From positions 1 to 64,000 of the forward strand of contig NZ_JADEVZ010000013.1 of the NCBI RefSeq assembly GCF_015207875.1: a stretch of DNA of 64,000 nucleotides, written 5' to 3'. This DNA is from Dolichospermum sp. LEGE 00240 (GTDB lineage: Bacteria; Cyanobacteriota; Cyanobacteriia; Cyanobacteriales; Nostocaceae). The notes under the pieces were generated by a model. It worked only from the letters and a program-made list of their open reading frames with translations, searched no databases and was not told the origin of the DNA. Below, piece after piece: positions 8,792 to 17,410 of this stretch. Each line of letters starts with the position of its first letter. The stretch's first letter is position 1. Made by a program: the position numbers and the translations under genes.

Positions 8792-11569
8792 TTAACTATC
8801 CCCCTTTATCTTTTTCCTAGGAAACCAATCATCTAAAATGGCGTAAAATACTGGGACAACAAACAAGCTGAGAATAGTAGAACTGACCAAACCACCAGCA
8901 ATAGATACAGCCATGGGCGATCGCAATTCTGAACCCGCACCTAAACCCAAAGCAATGGGAACCATCCCCAAAATTGTCGCCGCAGTTGTCATCATAATGG
9001 GACGCAAACGGACAGGGCCAGCCTTGAGAATTGCCTCAGTTCTTTCTAGTCCAGAATCTCTTAACTGGTTAATGTAATCTACAATTAAGATAGCATTTTT
9101 GTTAGTAATCCCCAGCAAAAATACAAAACCAATTAGAGATATCATCCCAAAATCACTTTTTGTAAATAGCAGTGCCAACAAAGCCCCCACGATTGCTAAA
9201 GGTAAAGAAAGACCAATAACTATGGGGTCTACCCAACTTTTAAATAACCAAACTAACACCACAATAATACAAAGTGCTGATAACCCCAAAGTCGTGCCGA
9301 AACTCGCAAAAACCTCATTTTGACGGGCAGAATCTCCCCCTAAATTCAAAGAAACACCCGCAGGTATAACTGCTTTAGCTTCTGCTACCACCTGATCAGT
9401 CGCATCACCCAAAGTTAAATTTTGACCCAGGTTAGCGCCGATATAAGCTACCCGCTGATTATTCAAACGTTCAATGTGGAAAATAGTATCTTGTTGCACA
9501 GATGCACCTGTAATAGTCACATCCACAAACCCTGATATTTTCTCAATTCGGGCTTTTACGGCTTTAGCCGCCGTCGTTAAAGCTTGAAGATCATTACCTT
9601 GTAAGGCTATTTGCAGAGGTTTTTGTCCACCTGTGTCTACAAACTGAATATCTTCTACACTTGTAGTTACACCCGCCAATTTTGGCAAAGCAGCGCGGAG
9701 TTGGTCTTGTACTTCTGCCGTTTTCACTTCTGAGTCTGTTTTCAGCTTAACGTACAGCGTTCCTTTATTTGGCTCACCTTCACGAGAACCGACAGTAGTA
9801 AACACAGTTGCTACTGCGGGAGACTTCCTCACTACTTCTTCCAGTTTCTTAGCAACATCCAAAGAATCGTTTAAAGGATTAGGAATGGGAATAGAAGATG
9901 ATGAAGCAGCTAAAGCCGCAGCAGACAAAGACGAATTTCCTAATTTATCTTGTTGTCCCGTTTGTCCTGCCTGTCCTCCTGGTTGTCCTAGTCCTTCTGT
10001 CCTTCCTTGTGCAAGATCCCCAGGAAGACTAGGTAAAGGAGCAGTATAGACAATATTAAATTCTCCTCGATCAAGTTTGGGAATAAACCCTTTGGGAATT
10101 AGGGGAATTAGGGCTAAACCAGCTATTAAACTACCCACTGCCAAGCCAACAACTATCAAGCGGTGCTGCAATGACCAGGCTAACAAGTTACGGTAAGCCT
10201 GATCAAATTCTAACCAAATTTTACGTTGCTTTTGGGGAGAATTGGATGGTTTCGCTTTGAGCCAGTAAATAGCTAAGACTGGTGATAAGGTTCGGGCGAC
10301 TAACATGGATGTGAGCATGGCAGCGGAAACTGTAATCCCAAAGGGTTTGAAAAATTGACCAATGACTCCACCCATTAAACCGATAGGCAAAAATACCGCT
10401 ACCGCTGTCAAAGTGGCTGCGGTGACAGTTAAACCAATTTCATTGGTGGCTATGAGGGCCGCTTCGCGGGGGGTTTTTCCTGCTTCTATATGCCGCATGA
10501 TGTTTTCGACATCAACGATCGCATCATCTACTATTGAACCAATGACTAAAGCTAAGGCTAACAGGGTGATGGTTTCTAGGTTAAAGCCATATATCGCCAT
10601 GACGATAAATGTTCCTAACAAAGATATGGGAATGGCTAAGGCAGAAATCAGCGTAGCTCGCCAATTCCATAAAAAGGGGAAGATGACAACTACTGAGAGG
10701 ATAATGGCTTCAAGCAGTGCATCTATGGTGGAATGGGTGGCGTTGTGAATATATTCAGCTTGGGTAGCAGCTAAGGTGAGGGTGACATCTTTTAAGCTCA
10801 ACCTTAGCTGTTGTACTTCTTTTTCTACCCGACTGACTACTTCTAGGGTATTGGCATCACCTTTTTTAATTACTTGAAAGGCTAAAGCCTGTTTACCATT
10901 GAATCTGACTAAGGTTCCAGATGAGGGTAATAAAACATTCCTTTTTTCCTCCTGAGTGCTGGGCGGGGAAACCCCGCCCCTACGTTCTTGACTCCTGCTG
11001 TTGCCATCTCCTAAGAGAGAGACTTTGAGGACTCCTGGTAATTTAGCGATCGCTGGGACAATTTTCTCTTTTGCTAGTTGCTGTAAATTATCAATCTTCC
11101 CAGTAGCACTTTCAATGGCATAGCTAACAGCCGCTGATTCGTTCAGATTCAAAGGGATGATTTTTTTAGTGGCATTCTTGGGTAAATTTAATTGATTGAC
11201 GATTTGAGAAATTTCGTTGGTCGCAGTTTCTAAATTTGTCCCCACCACAAAAGAGGAAATTACAGCAGTTTGACCAGGATAAGTTGATGAACGAATATCC
11301 TCAAGTCCTGTCAGTGATTTGAGACTTGCCTCCAGGGGTTTAGTTAATTTTTCTTCCGTATCTAGGGCAGAGGTTAAGGGTGCTTGAGCATTTACCACCA
11401 CTACCGGAAAGGTGATGTCTGGAAATAAAGCATATTTGAGGGAACTGAATGCAAGCACACCAGCTACCGCTATACCTATCCAGAAACACACTGTCAACCA
11501 AGAAAACTTAATCGCTAATTTGGAAATATTGAAGCTTTCCCGTGTAGATTGTGTATTGGTCTGTACCAT
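8792..11569 (-). CDS. RND family efflux transporter (HAE1/AcrB type)
   Basis: A 925-residue inner-membrane proton-driven transporter. TM1 is at residues ~25-45, followed by the first periplasmic porter domain. The TM4 proton-relay motif GSIVDDAIVDVENI lies at ~340, the second porter domain at ~490-715 and the last TM cluster at ~750-915. It is shorter than AcrB (~1050). It carries two insert-like stretches: residues ~190-215, encoded partly by a dispersed GC-rich hairpin repeat, and residues ~518-560, a G/Q-rich then A/S-rich low-complexity run. No membrane-fusion gene adjoins it. The substrate is unknown. It starts at the ATG at 11569 and is a single gene with non-coding sequence on both sides. 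Confidence 0.9.
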   Translation of the reverse strand: MVQTNTQSTRESFNISKLAIKFSWLTVCFWIGIAVAGVLAFSSLKYALFPDITFPVVVVNAQAPLTSALDTEEKLTKPLEASLKSLTGLEDIRSSTYPGQTAVISSFVVGTNLETATNEISQIVNQLNLPKNATKKIIPLNLNESAAVSYAIESATGKIDNLQQLAKEKIVPAIAKLPGVLKVSLLGDGNSRSQERRGGVSPPSTQEEKRNVLLPSSGTLVRFNGKQALAFQVIKKGDANTLEVVSRVEKEVQQLRLSLKDVTLTLAATQAEYIHNATHSTIDALLEAIILSVVVIFPFLWNWRATLISALAIPISLLGTFIVMAIYGFNLETITLLALALVIGSIVDDAIVDVENIMRHIEAGKTPREAALIATNEIGLTVTAATLTAVAVFLPIGLMGGVIGQFFKPFGITVSAAMLTSMLVARTLSPVLAIYWLKAKPSNSPQKQRKIWLEFDQAYRNLLAWSLQHRLIVVGLAVGSLIAGLALIPLIPKGFIPKLDRGEFNIVYTAPLPSLPGDLAQGRTEGLGQPGGQAGQTGQQDKLGNSSLSAAALAASSSSIPIPNPLNDSLDVAKKLEEVVRKSPAVATVFTTVGSREGEPNKGTLYVKLKTDSEVKTAEVQDQLRAALPKLAGVTTSVEDIQFVDTGGQKPLQIALQGNDLQALTTAAKAVKARIEKISGFVDVTITGASVQQDTIFHIERLNNQRVAYIGANLGQNLTLGDATDQVVAEAKAVIPAGVSLNLGGDSARQNEVFASFGTTLGLSALCIIVVLVWLFKSWVDPIVIGLSLPLAIVGALLALLFTKSDFGMISLIGFVFLLGITNKNAILIVDYINQLRDSGLERTEAILKAGPVRLRPIMMTTAATILGMVPIALGLGAGSELRSPMAVSIAGGLVSSTILSLFVVPVFYAILDDWFPRKKIKGDS
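10961..10983. repeat. GC-rich hairpin repeat inside the RND reading frame
   Basis: GGGCGGGGAAACCCCGCCCC at 10961-10980 followed by TA is the same palindrome as at 31628-31647. It encodes RRGGVSP in the RND protein and keeps the frame, so the repeat has been tolerated in a periplasmic loop. Confidence 0.85.
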
Positions 11570-11719
11570 CTGATAAAATTATTTGAGTCCTTGGTGATTA
11601 GTTGTCAGTCTTTTGATCACTGACAACTGACAGGTTAGTATAGAACTTCTAGGGTGAAAATGGTGGGAGAGGTTTAGTCATAGTAAACCTTAATTCTTTC
11701 GTTCCTTGTTCAAAGTATT

Positions 11720-12046
11720 CTAAGCAACACCATAATCTGTATATGGACGCTTGTAGGGCGGATGCAACCCCAACACAATATCTTCTTTGGGAACACCCAT
11801 TTTTACTAACTCCTCAGCAGGATTTTGGTCTGTCAAATTCTGTTGTAGCCAAATTTTGCCATTTTTAATATCAAAGTGCATGACACTACGATAAACTCGA
11901 TGTAGTTCTTGCCAACCGACATTCATCCATTGGTAATGATCCCTTTGGGTATCAAAAATCAGTTGTAGTTCTTCTTCATCATCATCTTTGGCGTAATTAG
12001 TTAACAAAGTTTGAATATATTCTCGATATTTAGCTATTTTATCCAT
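11720..12046 (-). CDS. xisI: XisI-family protein (fdxN excision controlling factor type)
   Basis: A 108-residue protein with the family's hallmarks: MDKIAKYREYIQTLL at the N-terminus, the D.QRDHYQW..VGW motif at ~33-45, and the end region GVPKEDIVLGLHPP..RPYTDYGVA. XisI was described as a controlling factor for fdxN-element excision in Anabaena heterocysts, but the family is widespread outside that element and usually paired with XisH. No xisH lies beside it here. Its role is therefore uncertain. Length is typical. Confidence 0.88.
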   Translation of the reverse strand: MDKIAKYREYIQTLLTNYAKDDDEEELQLIFDTQRDHYQWMNVGWQELHRVYRSVMHFDIKNGKIWLQQNLTDQNPAEELVKMGVPKEDIVLGLHPPYKRPYTDYGVA

Positions 12047-12124
12047 TTAAAATTGGCAGACACGGATAACATTAAATCGTTGTATCCTTAGTATTCTATA
12101 CTATTTGTAGTCAAAGGAAAATAG

Positions 12125-12236
12125 GGCGTTGCTGAATCGAGGTGTGAAATTTCCAAATTGAACCTTTAAAAATTTTACCTTTGCGTCTTTGCGCCTTTGC
12201 GTGAGACTAAAATTCATACCCTTAATCAGCAACACC
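12125..12236. mobile_element. MITE-like element with GTTGCTGA ends
   Basis: 112 bp bounded by GGCGTTGCTGAAT (12125-12137) and AATCAGCAACACC (12224-12236), a near-perfect inverted repeat. The interior holds the common cyanobacterial stretch of CTTTGCGCCTTTGCGTGAG type (12182-12205). No coding capacity. Confidence 0.6.
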
Positions 12237-12264
12237 GAAAATAGTTTCTAAATTTCTCATTCTC

Positions 12265-12942
12265 ATGTCAACTTTGATCTTAGTCCCCCAGGGAGCAGAA
12301 TATCAAGCCGTCTGTCGCGGATTAAGTCGCGTCCCCAATTCTCAAACCAAGGTATTAGCGATACCAATGGGAATCGAACCAGTGCGGAAATATTTACAAC
12401 AGTTCACCCATAATCAAGCAAATCGGATGCTGATGATGGGTTTGTGCGGTAGCTTGAGCCAAAAATATCAAATTGGAGATATTGTTTTATATCAAAATTG
12501 TCTTTATCAAGGAAATCTGCAAGAAGGCGATAATTCCTTTACCGCAGATATACATAATCAACTTGGGGATCGTGTATCTTTAGTCAAAGGGTTAACAAGC
12601 GATCGCCTCTTATATAAAGCTACAGAAAAACGCGAGTTCCAAAAACAATCCGGTGCTGACGTTGTAGATATGGAAGGATACGCTTTTCTCGAATTTTCCC
12701 AGCAACCATCGGATGCAGTTTCTCCACCAGTACAAGTAGCCGTCCTCCGAGTAGTTAGCGATGATGCTCACCATGACATCCCCAATATCACCTCAGCCAT
12801 TAGCGCAGACGGCTCATTACAACCTTTACCCTTAGCTTGGGAATTAATTCGTCAACCCCTAGCAGCAACTCGATTAATTACGGGTTCATTGAAAGGACTC
12901 AAAGCTTTAACAACAGTTACACAACTATTGTTTACGGCTTAA
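12265..12942 (+). CDS. Nucleoside phosphorylase/MTAN-fold protein, possibly hopanoid-associated HpnG
   Basis: A 225-residue member of the PNP_UDP_1 fold. The family motif VVDMEGYAF (residues ~133-141) supplies the ribose-binding Met-Glu pair, and VVSDDAHHD (~162-170) holds the catalytic-type Asp. Members cleave N-glycosidic bonds of nucleosides. A phosphorylase of this type (HpnG) removes adenine from adenosylhopane in hopanoid synthesis, and squalene-hopene cyclase and HpnB lie 5-8 kb away. The HpnG role is therefore plausible but not proven by sequence alone; an MTA/SAH nucleosidase is the alternative. It converges on the exoprotein gene, with a hairpin between them. Confidence 0.7.
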   Translation: MSTLILVPQGAEYQAVCRGLSRVPNSQTKVLAIPMGIEPVRKYLQQFTHNQANRMLMMGLCGSLSQKYQIGDIVLYQNCLYQGNLQEGDNSFTADIHNQLGDRVSLVKGLTSDRLLYKATEKREFQKQSGADVVDMEGYAFLEFSQQPSDAVSPPVQVAVLRVVSDDAHHDIPNITSAISADGSLQPLPLAWELIRQPLAATRLITGSLKGLKALTTVTQLLFTA

Positions 12943-12967
12943 GGCAAGAATGTCCAATAGACCCATA

Positions 12968-13000
12968 AGATCCCCGACTTCTCTAAGAAGTCGGGGATCT
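12968..13000. terminator. Hairpin between convergent genes
   Basis: 15-bp perfect arms AGATCCCCGACTTCT / AGAAGTCGGGGATCT with loop CTA. It sits between the stop at 12942 (+) and the stop at 13035 (-), the right place for a bidirectional terminator. Same family as 5701. Confidence 0.65.
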
Positions 13001-13034
13001 AAACAGAATTTAAACCGGAGAAATGTCTTTTAAG

Positions 13035-16000
13035 CTAAACTACTGGTGCCAAATTGACTTTAACAATCACATCATTAAAGTCTTTATCTCCACCACCACG
13101 TAAATCCTCAAAGCCAAAGGTATTATCACCTAACATCCGTACATGATCTACACCATCTGAGTTAGCCCCCATGAAGACGAAGTAAATATCTGGGTTATTA
13201 TTAGGATTTCTATCAAGTAGGGCATCAAGTGTACCATTAGCCACAAGAAATGGTACATACATAGCACCACCTTGAAGGGTAGTATTGAAACCTGCTGTTC
13301 CGCCGTTATTCACGTTCAAACTAACATCAGAAACACGGCCATTCAGAGCCGCTTGCACATAACCATCCTGTCCTGGGAGGATATCAGCGATACCATCACC
13401 ATTAGTATCAATACCGCCATTCCCATCAGTTACGCGATAGAAACCAACGAAATTGTTGTAACTTGCTTCTCGGTAAACGGTAAAATCAGCGGTTACTGCA
13501 CCAGTAATACCCCGTAAATCCAGCGATTCGCCTTGTGGTTTACTTTGCAAAGCTGTACCCAAAGGCATAGATTTTTCATTTGCTTGAATCTGGACTTGCA
13601 AATCGTCGAACCCAGTTGAATTACCAGAACCATCTTCCCAATTTAGGGAGAAACTATTAGACCCCAAGTCTGTAATTTTTACAGTAGAAGGGTTGGCAAA
13701 GAGAACATTGCCAATGGGTGTGTTCTTATTCAGTACAGAATCGGTTGAACCATCTTTTACTAAATAGAATCTCAAATTGTCATTGGAGTTAAATTCTAAT
13801 AACCTACCGAGGCTAGTGAGATCAAATCCAGCAGGAAGATTAGTAATAGTAGAGAAAATTATCTGACCTTTTGCTAATGCTTTTTCTGCATAACCAGGTT
13901 CACCTGGGGCAATTCCATCTATTTTACCAGACGCATCATCAACAGTAAATACTCCTATTTCATAGAAACTATTAAAATTGAATCCTGTCAATTTTACTTC
14001 TAGTGTCACTTTGCCGTCGTTACCTTTGATATTGAAGACATTATCACCAATTAGTGAGAGGGAATCGTTAACGTTCACAGTTTCCGTGTCAGTGCCAGTT
14101 TCAGTTCCCGTATCAGTGCCAGTTTCAGTTTCCGTGTCGGTTCCCGTATCAGTGCCAGTTTCAGTTCCCGTATCAGTGCCAGTTTCAGTTTCCGTGTCGG
14201 TTCCCGTATCAGTGCCAGTTTCAGTTTCCGTGTCGGTTCCCGTATCAGTGCCAGTTTCAGTTCCCGTATCAGTGCCAGTTTCAGTTTCCGTGTCGGTTCC
14301 CGTATCAGTGCCAGTTTCAGTTCCCGTGTCGGTTCCCGTATCAGTGCCAGTGTCAGTTCCCGTGTCGGTTCCCGTATCAGTTCCCGTGTCAGTTCCCGTG
14401 TCGGTTCCCGTATCAGTTCCCGTGTCAGTTCCCGTATCAGTTCCAGTGTCAGTGCCAGTGTCAGTTTCCATGTCAGTGCCAAGCCGCACATAGACTTTCC
14501 CTGTTCCAGGTGCGCCAATAATTAAATCGTTAACACCGTCACCATCAAAATCTCCATTACTGATCGAGCTACCTAACTTATCACCTATAGAAGCACCGTC
14601 AATTATAAAGCCATTTTGACTGTTGGGACTTTCGAGACTTGAGAGTTCAAAGGTAGGAGCAAAGTCTTCCTCTGCGCCATAAATGACGTAGACTTGTCCA
14701 ACATTATTATTAGCATTTTTTGCCCCAATGATGATGTCATCAATGTCATCATCGTTAATATCCCCAGCATCACTGACATACCAATCGGAGTTATCAAGGG
14801 TTGAAATACCATTGATGGTAAAGCCATTGCTACCATTAAGGTCAGAAAGATTGATGCTAGAACCAAAATCTTCTTTGCCAAAGACCACATAGCCTTTGCC
14901 TTTCCCACCAATAATCAAGTCTCGGATGCCGTCACCGTTGATATCCCCAGCTTTGCTAACAGAAAGTCCTGATTGATCACCATCTTGTCCGTTGATGACA
15001 AAGCCATCGCTGCTACTGAAGTTGTAAATGTTGATGTTATTATCGCTAAAGGGGTTGTCATTGCTACGCCCATAAATGACATAACTGCTGCCAGAATTGT
15101 TACCATTGGGATTCGCATAGGGCGCACCAATGATGAGGTCATCAATTCCATCACCGTTGATATCCCCAGCGTCACTGACAGAATAACCTAAGCTATTGTT
15201 GTCATCAATTGGGTTATCCGGGTTATAGCTGTAGATAATCAAACCGTCATCAAGCCCAAAGTTTGGGTCATCGAGGTTTAGGGTTGAGTCAAAATTCTCT
15301 TTCCCAAAGATGATATAGCTTTCACCTATAGTCCCTGATCCATTATCACCAGGATTAGTTGCGCCAATTAATAGGTCTTTGATGCCATCACCATTGATAT
15401 CGCCAGCAGCACTAACAGACCAACCGGCATTACGACTATATTCACTGCCTTGAATCTTAAAGCCCTTACTGCCAAGGCTGGAGAGTTCGATGGGACTATT
15501 AAAATAGTCGGACTCTTCACTACCAAAGATGACATAAGCAGAGCCGAGACTATTCTCATCTGCACCGGGTGCGCCAATGGCTAGGTCATCAACACCATCA
15601 CCATTAATATCCCCAATATTCCTAACAGAATAGCCGAATTTATCACCCGCGTTAGGCCCATTGATCACAAAGCCTTTAGTGTTATCGAGGCTAGAGACAT
15701 CTATGGTTCGATTAAGTGAATCTCTTTCACCAAAGACTACATAGGTTTTTCCGGCGTTGCTTTTGTTATTAGGATCGCTCAAATGTGAGCCAATGACGAT
15801 ATCTTCAATTCCATCACCGTTAATATCAACAGCACTAACTGAGTAGCCGAACTCATCGCTACTTACACCCTTGATAGTAAAGCCGTTGTTGTTGGATATG
15901 GGAGTGGAAGTGGGTATAATCTCACCACTTACAGGATCGATAACAATAGTCTCGCCAGTTACAGGATCTATACCGATCAAAAATACCTCTTCATCTTCGC

Positions 16001-16376
16001 TGCCAGAATTAGGATCTGGTAGGGCTGCTTCAAATGGGATCTCCTCAACTGGGGTATTTTCACTTGTTATGATCGATGGATTGCCGCTAACTCCAGTTGT
16101 GGTGGCAATAGCACTAGGATCTAGTTCTGTTGATGGATTGCTGCTAACTCCAGTTGGGGTGGCGATAGGATTAGGATCTGGTTCTGTTGATGGATTGCTA
16201 GGATCTTCAGTTGTGGCGGACATAGGATCTAGTTCTGTTAATAGATTGCTAGGATCTTCAGTTGTGGCGGACATAGGATCTAGTTCTGTTAATAGATTGC
16301 TAGGATCTTCAGTTGTGGCGGACATAGGATCTAGTTCTGTTAATAGATTGCTGCTATCTACAGTTGTGGTGTCCAT
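13035..16376 (-). CDS. FG-GAP beta-propeller exoprotein with Thr-Asp-Thr-Gly repeats and DUF4114 C-terminus
   Basis: A 1113-residue protein. Residues 1-60 are tandem 17-residue units (NLLTELDPMSATTEDPS). Residues ~165-635 contain seven FG-GAP/integrin-alpha-like repeats, each with a Ca2+ loop of the form DINGDGIDD, enough for a full seven-blade propeller. Residues ~634-766 are a nearly pure GTDTGTDTE repeat, acidic and probably extended. The C-terminal ~330 residues carry two beta domains ending in a DUF4114 domain (FGFEDLRGGGDKDFNDVIVKV). There is no N-terminal signal peptide; as with related cyanobacterial proteins, type I secretion is plausible. A Ca2+-dependent surface or matrix protein is the likely role. 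The sixth Ca2+ loop is altered (DINDDDIDD). Confidence 0.88.
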   Translation of the reverse strand: MDTTTVDSSNLLTELDPMSATTEDPSNLLTELDPMSATTEDPSNLLTELDPMSATTEDPSNPSTEPDPNPIATPTGVSSNPSTELDPSAIATTTGVSGNPSIITSENTPVEEIPFEAALPDPNSGSEDEEVFLIGIDPVTGETIVIDPVSGEIIPTSTPISNNNGFTIKGVSSDEFGYSVSAVDINGDGIEDIVIGSHLSDPNNKSNAGKTYVVFGERDSLNRTIDVSSLDNTKGFVINGPNAGDKFGYSVRNIGDINGDGVDDLAIGAPGADENSLGSAYVIFGSEESDYFNSPIELSSLGSKGFKIQGSEYSRNAGWSVSAAGDINGDGIKDLLIGATNPGDNGSGTIGESYIIFGKENFDSTLNLDDPNFGLDDGLIIYSYNPDNPIDDNNSLGYSVSDAGDINGDGIDDLIIGAPYANPNGNNSGSSYVIYGRSNDNPFSDNNINIYNFSSSDGFVINGQDGDQSGLSVSKAGDINGDGIRDLIIGGKGKGYVVFGKEDFGSSINLSDLNGSNGFTINGISTLDNSDWYVSDAGDINDDDIDDIIIGAKNANNNVGQVYVIYGAEEDFAPTFELSSLESPNSQNGFIIDGASIGDKLGSSISNGDFDGDGVNDLIIGAPGTGKVYVRLGTDMETDTGTDTGTDTGTDTGTDTGTDTGTDTGTDTGTDTGTDTGTDTGTDTGTETGTDTGTDTETETGTDTGTETGTDTGTDTETETGTDTGTDTETETGTDTGTETGTDTGTDTETETGTDTGTETGTDTETVNVNDSLSLIGDNVFNIKGNDGKVTLEVKLTGFNFNSFYEIGVFTVDDASGKIDGIAPGEPGYAEKALAKGQIIFSTITNLPAGFDLTSLGRLLEFNSNDNLRFYLVKDGSTDSVLNKNTPIGNVLFANPSTVKITDLGSNSFSLNWEDGSGNSTGFDDLQVQIQANEKSMPLGTALQSKPQGESLDLRGITGAVTADFTVYREASYNNFVGFYRVTDGNGGIDTNGDGIADILPGQDGYVQAALNGRVSDVSLNVNNGGTAGFNTTLQGGAMYVPFLVANGTLDALLDRNPNNNPDIYFVFMGANSDGVDHVRMLGDNTFGFEDLRGGGDKDFNDVIVKVNLAPVV
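14083..14475 (-). repeat. Low-complexity repeat encoding GTDTG/GTETG
   Basis: About 390 bp built from 6-bp and 12-bp units related to CAGTTCCCGTATCAGTGC. The second and third frames are also open through it and give repetitive peptides on both strands, which are artefacts of the repeat. Length variation between strains is expected. Confidence 0.9.
16201..16376 (-). repeat. 51-bp tandem repeats at the exoprotein N-terminus
   Basis: Units beginning GGATCTTCAG recur at 16201, 16252 and 16303, an exact 51-bp period that gives 17-residue units in frame. A degenerate set continues to about 16100. Confidence 0.85.
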
Positions 16377-17410
16377 AATGATGTAGTGTTATTAGTTTTT
16401 CTTCATTGGTTAACAAATTTCGGTTACAGCAAAGCTGGTGTAATAGGTAGTTCCACCCTAGTTACACAAGTATTTGCTATAAATCTGCGTTGAGAAATAG
16501 CTCTAGGCTGTAGTTGAGTGGCTAGAGTGTTGGTGATAGTATGGACAGCATTTCATACCTCTGGGGTAAATATGCGTGTTTGCCCCTAAGCTTGAGTCGT
16601 TAGAGTAACTTTTGATGGAAGTAGGGGAATAGTAGTTAATACCCTGGTATGATGAAACCTCCCTGGCTTGCAGTTGAGTCGCCAGAGTTGGTGGAGATAA
16701 TTTTTTCGGATGGTCAGATCCGGTTAGTTTCTATGCCAGATCAAACTCTCTTTATATCCATATTTGTGTACCCAATTTTTCACCTCATATAATCAAATCC
16801 AGGTCTATTTAAGACTTGGGGTTTTTGCCGACTACACCCAGACGCGGGAAGATGCTGAAGTTTATGCCTGATTTGATTTAAGGACTCTTAGTTTTTCACT
16901 AACGAGAAAGTTTACTTTGATTGCCCGAAAACAGTATAGCCTAGATATTGTGTTATTAGTTGTGAAGTTTCTGTGAAGTTGAGGTCAATAATACGCAAAT
17001 TTCTGAGTTGGGCTTTTATCATTGGCTGTAAACATGACAATCTGTTTTAGTCTGCGGTTATGATACTTGATGTCAATGGGAAGAATTTCCTTTCCCTGTT
17101 CTCAAGTCCCGCTTCCTATAAATTAATCCCTAGTTGTGAATGTCCAATCCGGACTCGTTTTAAATATTCTGACTACTTTTGATCTACTGTTTTTACCAGT
17201 AATCCTAATGTGTGGTTAATGCTGGGTCTGGTGTTTAATGGGTAAAAATGGAAATTCTGGGGAAAAATGCCTGCTACTGGTTGTCAACGGGGTAAACTCT
17301 GGCTTGATTAGGGATCAGGGATCAGGAGTCAGAAGTATGGCTTACGCCAAGTCAGAAGTCAAAAGAAGAGGGAAATTTCTGTGTTTGCTGCTTTTGCTCG
17401 TCCTACTTTG
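16377..17410. other. Long intergenic region upstream of the exoprotein gene
   Basis: About 1 kb without a credible gene. It contains three copies of a 15-bp motif TTGAGTsGyyAGAGT at 16514-16528, 16592-16606 and 16674-16688, same orientation, spaced 78 and 82 bp. It also holds AGGAGTC-type short repeats near 17305-17340. It must hold the promoter of the minus-strand exoprotein gene; the short plus-strand frame from 17238 overlaps hpnB and is not credible. Confidence 0.55.

Noticed and set aside
14083-14475. Regular short repeats that could be mistaken for a CRISPR array
   Set aside because: There are no distinct spacers; the repeat is coding low complexity.
13978-14518. Long plus- and minus-strand frames made of VPVSVPVS and LTRELIREP repeats
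   Set aside because: They are the other reading frames of the GTDTG repeat in the exoprotein gene and have no independent start or conservation signal.
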